Assembly: GCA_964351595.1 (NCBI GenBank) | Contig: CAYGOT010000010.1 | Span: 1 to 64,000 of the forward strand | Direction of reading: 5' to 3' | Length of the DNA: 64,000 nucleotides | Source of the DNA: UBA6059 sp964351595 | GTDB taxonomy: Bacteria > Bacteroidota > Bacteroidia > Cytophagales > Cyclobacteriaceae | Part shown: positions 61,079 to 64,000 of the stretch, piece by piece | Position numbering within the stretch: the stretch's first letter is position 1 | Layout: each line of letters opens with the position of its first letter | Notes under the pieces: model-generated | The model's database searches: none | The model's input: the letters and a program-made list of their open reading frames with translations, nothing else | What the model was told of the DNA's origin: nothing | Made by a program: the position numbers and the translations under genes

Positions 61079-61864
61079 ATGACTGATTTCTATCGATTCC
61101 TATCGCTACATGTGTGGGGCAGTTTTCCTGCCTCATGGCAAAGAACAATCTCTCAGCTTTATGCCGGTATATACAATCAACCCTGGACCCGTCACGTGAT
61201 TCCGGCCTACAGCCGAGTTCATTACAAAGACCCGACTTATTTGGACTTGTTTGCACCTGCCAGTGGCGCTTCTACCTATCAGAGTTTCCAGGATTTCTTC
61301 ACGCGTAAGTATCAGGAGCTACCGCAAATCAAAGAAAAAGCAGCCTGGCCATGCGAAGGCCTCATTTGCGATTACGGTAGGATCAACGATCTCGACCTGA
61401 TCAATATCAAAGGAGAAAAGAAGGAAGTACGGGTCATCTTTGGCCAATCGCAGGAAGAGATACCCGCAGACTACTACTTCACCAACGTCTTCCTGCACAA
61501 CAATAACTATCACCGCATACATGCGCCGATCACTGGTGAGATCATCAATATCGAGCATATCCGAGGTGAGTTGGTATTGCTAAGACCTTGGGTGTACAAA
61601 AATGATCCATCACTACCCGCGCTCCGCAACGAACGTGTGAATGTTACGCTCCGCGATGAAGAAGGTAGAAAGTGGTACGTCTCCATCGTCGGAGGTCCAG
61701 CAGTTGGTACGATCGTTCTGGATGACAACACTCAGATCGGCAACACCGTCAACCAGATAGACGAGCTTGGCACCTTTTTGCTCGGGTCTACTTGCTGCAT
61801 CGCTTCGCCCATCCCAATATCTCGAGAAGTAGGTGAGACAGTTTATATGGGCGAGGAGTTGTAG
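61079..61864 (+). CDS. psd: Phosphatidylserine decarboxylase
   Basis: Pyruvoyl enzyme converting phosphatidylserine to phosphatidylethanolamine. At 261 residues it is the membrane-associated short form. The FQDFFTRKYQ motif, candidate Asp98 (CDYGR), His145/His148 (NYHRIHAP) and the self-cleavage motif LGST at 235-238 (Ser237 becomes the pyruvoyl group) are visible, matching the Asp/His/Ser autoprocessing triad. The N-terminus has no strong membrane helix. It stands alone; no phosphatidylserine synthase gene lies nearby. Confidence 0.9.
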   Translation: MTDFYRFLSLHVWGSFPASWQRTISQLYAGIYNQPWTRHVIPAYSRVHYKDPTYLDLFAPASGASTYQSFQDFFTRKYQELPQIKEKAAWPCEGLICDYGRINDLDLINIKGEKKEVRVIFGQSQEEIPADYYFTNVFLHNNNYHRIHAPITGEIINIEHIRGELVLLRPWVYKNDPSLPALRNERVNVTLRDEEGRKWYVSIVGGPAVGTIVLDDNTQIGNTVNQIDELGTFLLGSTCCIASPIPISREVGETVYMGEEL

Positions 61865-61963
61865 TATTAACTGTTCCTTGGTTCTTGCCTACTCACAGGA
61901 TGCGTGTAAAGTTGTCTTAGGCTTCAGAAACAATCCTTTTTCAAAAGCGGTTAATTAATCGTT

Positions 61964-62194
61964 ATGAAAAACATCAAGTTTCCCATCATTTTCGCCACGC
62001 TCTATTTATTTGTCTATAGCATTGGACCTTTTGTGGGAGTGCCTGAAAAACTGGTCATCACCATGTTTATTTTTCTGCCCATAGTCACGATTTGGATGGT
62101 TATCAGAATACTGAAGGATGGCGAGGATACGCAGCTAGAATTTGACGAAGGGCATCTCTATGAAGATATGCCGCAGTTTGAGAAGCCGCACTGA
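61964..62194 (+). CDS. Small two-helix membrane protein
   Basis: A 76-residue protein with two hydrophobic helices (FPIIFATLYLFVYSIGPFVG and KLVITMFIFLPIVTIWMVI) and an acidic C-terminal tail (EFDEGHLYEDMPQFEK). No family is recognised. It begins 99 bases after the psd gene and may or may not be cotranscribed. Confidence 0.65.
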   Translation: MKNIKFPIIFATLYLFVYSIGPFVGVPEKLVITMFIFLPIVTIWMVIRILKDGEDTQLEFDEGHLYEDMPQFEKPH

Positions 62195-62222
62195 TTTTGA
62201 GCTTCTATTAGTTGATTTAATA

Positions 62223-62337
62223 ACTGGTCAGCCGAATCTGTCAGTCCGAGCTCGTCGAAGACTTGTTGGTCAAACGGGAGAGGTACCCTTCGACGAGCTC
62301 AGGGTGACACCTGCGAAGAGAACGTGAAACAACCAGT
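62223..62337. repeat. Palindromic repeat element, left of the GIY-YIG gene
   Basis: GAGCTCGTCGAAG (62248-62260) is the exact reverse complement of CTTCGACGAGCTC (62288-62300), extended by GTCAGTCC/AGGGTGAC on the outside. ACTGGT (62223) and ACCAGT (62332) mark outer ends. CTCGTCGAAGACTTGTTGGT (62251-62270) recurs exactly at 62783-62802. The family resembles the element at 50209. Confidence 0.7.
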
Positions 62338-62387
62338 AATTGAATGGCTGTCACAGAATCAATCTCGATAGAACTGAATCAATAAAT

Positions 62388-62690
62388 TCATTTATCGGCT
62401 CTTTTAGAATAAGCTAGACTTAATTCAGGCAGCTTATCCCATTCACGTCTAATAAGAGCTTCTTTCTTAGCTCTACGCCATCCTTTTATCTGTTTCTCAA
62501 AGGAGATAGCCTGATTAACATCATTAAAATGTTCCTGAAACACCAGCGTTACTGGCCTTCTTGAATGTGTATAGGCTTTGGTGTTTAGCCCGTCATTGTG
62601 TTGAACAACCCTGGCTTCTATATCGTTGGTTATCCCAACATAGTAAGAGTCGTCGGAACACTTAAGTATATACACTGTGTAGTGTTTCAC
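62388..62690 (-). CDS. GIY-YIG nuclease family protein
   Basis: A 100-residue UPF0213/YhbQ-type GIY-YIG domain protein. The core is YTVYILKCSDDSYYVGITNDIEARVVQHN, with the GIY-YIG-like Tyr residues, the catalytic Arg (EARVVQHN) and the late Glu (FEKQIKGWRR). Single-domain proteins of this kind are abundant in Bacteroidota, and their role is unsettled. The gene lies exactly between two related palindromic repeats (62223-62337 and 62751-62908). Confidence 0.88.
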   Translation of the reverse strand: MKHYTVYILKCSDDSYYVGITNDIEARVVQHNDGLNTKAYTHSRRPVTLVFQEHFNDVNQAISFEKQIKGWRRAKKEALIRREWDKLPELSLAYSKRADK

Positions 62691-62750
62691 TCTCCTAATT
62701 TAGGCAATACTTAATACCAACAATTGCAGACGCACTCAGCCAACGTAACT

Positions 62751-62908
62751 GTCAGTCTGAGCCTGCCTCGCCAGCAGGCAGGCTCGTCGAAGACTTGTTG
62801 GTAAGTGTCACTCGGATTAAAAAGTAACAACCAGTCCTTCACTGCAAAAGAAGCTATTACACAAAGAAAAATTACCCTTCGACAGGCTCAGGGTGACAGT
62901 CCAACAAG
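62751..62908. repeat. Palindromic repeat element, right of the GIY-YIG gene
   Basis: GTCAGTCTGAGCCTGCC (from 62751) pairs with GGCTCAGGGTGAC (62885-62897). GCCTGCC/GGCAGGC form an inner hairpin near 62761-62783, and CTTGTTGG (62794) pairs with CCAACAAG (62901-62908). It shares a 20-bp identical stretch with the left element. Confidence 0.7.
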
Positions 62909-62912
62909 TTTA

Positions 62913-63248
62913 TCAATCAGAATTGTACTCGGGTCTCACAGGACTAAACACATCTGTGATCTTACAATCTGTAATGGCTCGTCCACTGTGTGGAACGTTG
63001 GAAGGAATAACCACAGGCTGACCTGGGCTCAGAATCTGAGTTTCTCCATCGACGGTCAATTCAAACTCCCCTTCATAAACAGTAGCGACCTGCTCATGTA
63101 CATGATGATGCTCTGGTAGTATACCGCCCCGCTTTATTTCCCAATAAGCCATGGTTACATGCTCGCCTTGGACAAATTTGCCATGAAAGCCAGGAATCAA
63201 TTCTTTAGCTTCGAGTTGGTCAAGGTTGTAGAATATTTTCATGGTCAT
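62913..63248 (-). CDS. Cupin domain protein
   Basis: Single cupin of 111 residues. Motif 1 is present as GGILPEHHHVHEQVATVYEGEFEL (metal-binding His cluster and Glu), and motif 2 as PGQPVVIPSNVPHSG with its His. Small cupins of this kind bind a metal and can act as enzymes or sensors; substrate unknown. It lies 5 bases from the right palindromic repeat and diverges from the histidine kinase gene. Confidence 0.88.
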   Translation of the reverse strand: MTMKIFYNLDQLEAKELIPGFHGKFVQGEHVTMAYWEIKRGGILPEHHHVHEQVATVYEGEFELTVDGETQILSPGQPVVIPSNVPHSGRAITDCKITDVFSPVRPEYNSD

Positions 63249-63338
63249 TCAGGGAATTAAAGTTGTCGTTCACCGATTAAATTTAGTCAATCCTACTATA
63301 TCGCAACAGTACTCCTATCCTCCTCGTTCGAATCATGA

Positions 63339-64000
63339 ATGCAGCTTTTGAAGCAACCCAACCTGGACAACTGGCTCAATAGTCGCCAGACACTTCACCT
63401 CAGTTTTTGGGTATCATATTACATCTATAGAGTATTGATCTACGGTGATGTGGTCAATACCTGGGAGAATGTAGCTTATGTACAGGCGTTTGAACTGCTT
63501 CTCAAAGTGCCGGTTGTTTATATCAACCTCTATATCTTCTTGCCTCACCTCTTAAAGAAGAAAAAGACCCTCTATTTCTTCGCAGCAAATATTTTACTGA
63601 TCGGGATGGCTACATTTTTGCAGACATTTATCATTAAGTTCTGCATTTCGATAGGTGTTTATCACTATTACCCTGACAGTTATTTTTGGACACCCTGGAA
63701 GATTTTTAGCAGAGCAAATCATTTTGTCACCATAGCCAGCGTGACCCTCATTATCAAAGTGCTCAAAGACTTTTACTTCAGTCAACAGAATACACAGCGG
63801 CTGCTAAGGGAAAAATTGGAGACGGAATTGAAGTTTCTGAGAAGCCAGATCAACCCTCACTTCTTCTTCAATACATTGAACAACCTGTATTCCCTGGTAG
63901 AACGCAAGGATGATATGGCCGGGCCTATATTGCTCAAGTTGAGCGATTTGATGTCTTACATGATCTATGAAGCATCAAATAAACAGGTCAGCCTCGCCAA
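63339..64000 (+). CDS. LytS/YehU-type sensor histidine kinase (partial, runs off window end)
   Basis: Reading frame open from the ATG at 63339 to the last base (220 codons), with no stop, so the C-terminus is missing. An overlapping ATG at 63335 leads only to a 15-codon dead end. About four hydrophobic helices occupy residues 20-145, including VVYINLYIFLPHLL and LYFFAANILLIGMATFLQTFII. A linker helix leads to the His_kinase domain with phosphoacceptor motif LRSQINPHFFFNTLNNLYSLVE. This family typically pairs with a LytTR response regulator encoded next door, beyond the window. Confidence 0.85.
   Translation, partial: MQLLKQPNLDNWLNSRQTLHLSFWVSYYIYRVLIYGDVVNTWENVAYVQAFELLLKVPVVYINLYIFLPHLLKKKKTLYFFAANILLIGMATFLQTFIIKFCISIGVYHYYPDSYFWTPWKIFSRANHFVTIASVTLIIKVLKDFYFSQQNTQRLLREKLETELKFLRSQINPHFFFNTLNNLYSLVERKDDMAGPILLKLSDLMSYMIYEASNKQVSLA

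Overview
The window reads as a chromosomal segment of a gliding-lineage Bacteroidota, most likely a marine Cytophagales. The evidence is a GldB gliding lipoprotein gene, a PorT-type outer-membrane beta-barrel, Bacteroidota-style promoters (TTTG about 20 bp upstream of TAnnTTTG), frequent non-ATG starts (TTG for rng, uvrA and an ECF sigma gene; GTG for a DUF4143 ATPase), many lipoprotein signals, and the short palindromic intergenic repeats common in this phylum. No rRNA, tRNA, CRISPR array, prophage or transposase gene was recognised. Coding density is high; only 31513-31976 and 57431-57768 exceed 300 bases without a gene.

Layout. 1-5.9 kb: RNase G, an outer-membrane barrel, gldB, then a leftward block of ECF sigma factor, small partner, endonuclease III and glycosyltransferase. 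6.1-12.6 kb: uvrA, a zinc alcohol dehydrogenase, a DUF4136 lipoprotein, tpiA, a DUF6150-like protein and prmA. 12.6-25.3 kb: envelope genes, including a ~1,660-residue exported protein of unknown function with an Asp/Trp-rich segment, an M20 dipeptidase, DsbD, an M23 lipoprotein and two OmpA-family proteins. 25.3-31.5 kb: a transglutaminase-like protein, an aldehyde dehydrogenase, a small lipoprotein, an O-antigen ligase-like membrane protein with TPRs, and an iron-sulfur (6-4) photolyase. 31.5-34.3 kb: a SAM-riboswitch-controlled metY-metX operon for homocysteine synthesis from homoserine. 34.3-40.3 kb: a PLP decarboxylase, an AsmA-like protein and a FadI-type thiolase.

40.3-41.9 kb is an accessory island: a DUF4143 ATPase gene behind three evenly spaced operator-like palindromes, with direct repeats on both sides. 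41.9-45.9 kb is a complete Anbu operon (permuted ATP-grasp, alpha-E, transglutaminase, Anbu peptidase), a predicted peptide-ligation and proteolysis system whose substrate is unknown.

46.1-57.4 kb is a fatty-acid beta-oxidation cluster: two FadJ-type multifunctional enzymes, two acyl-CoA dehydrogenases, a thiolase and an alpha-methylacyl-CoA-racemase-like enzyme. One dehydrogenase carries an SCP2 domain at its C-terminus and the racemase-like enzyme carries a closely similar one at its N-terminus. This suggests a dedicated carrier or docking module for branched or bulky acyl-CoAs, resembling peroxisomal logic, and is the strongest candidate for an undescribed system here. 57.7-60.6 kb is an ECF sigma / HEAT-repeat anti-sigma / double DUF4097 operon. 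60.6-64 kb holds YbjQ, phosphatidylserine decarboxylase, a small membrane protein, a GIY-YIG nuclease gene sitting between two related palindromic repeats, a cupin, and the start of a LytS-type histidine kinase cut off by the window end.
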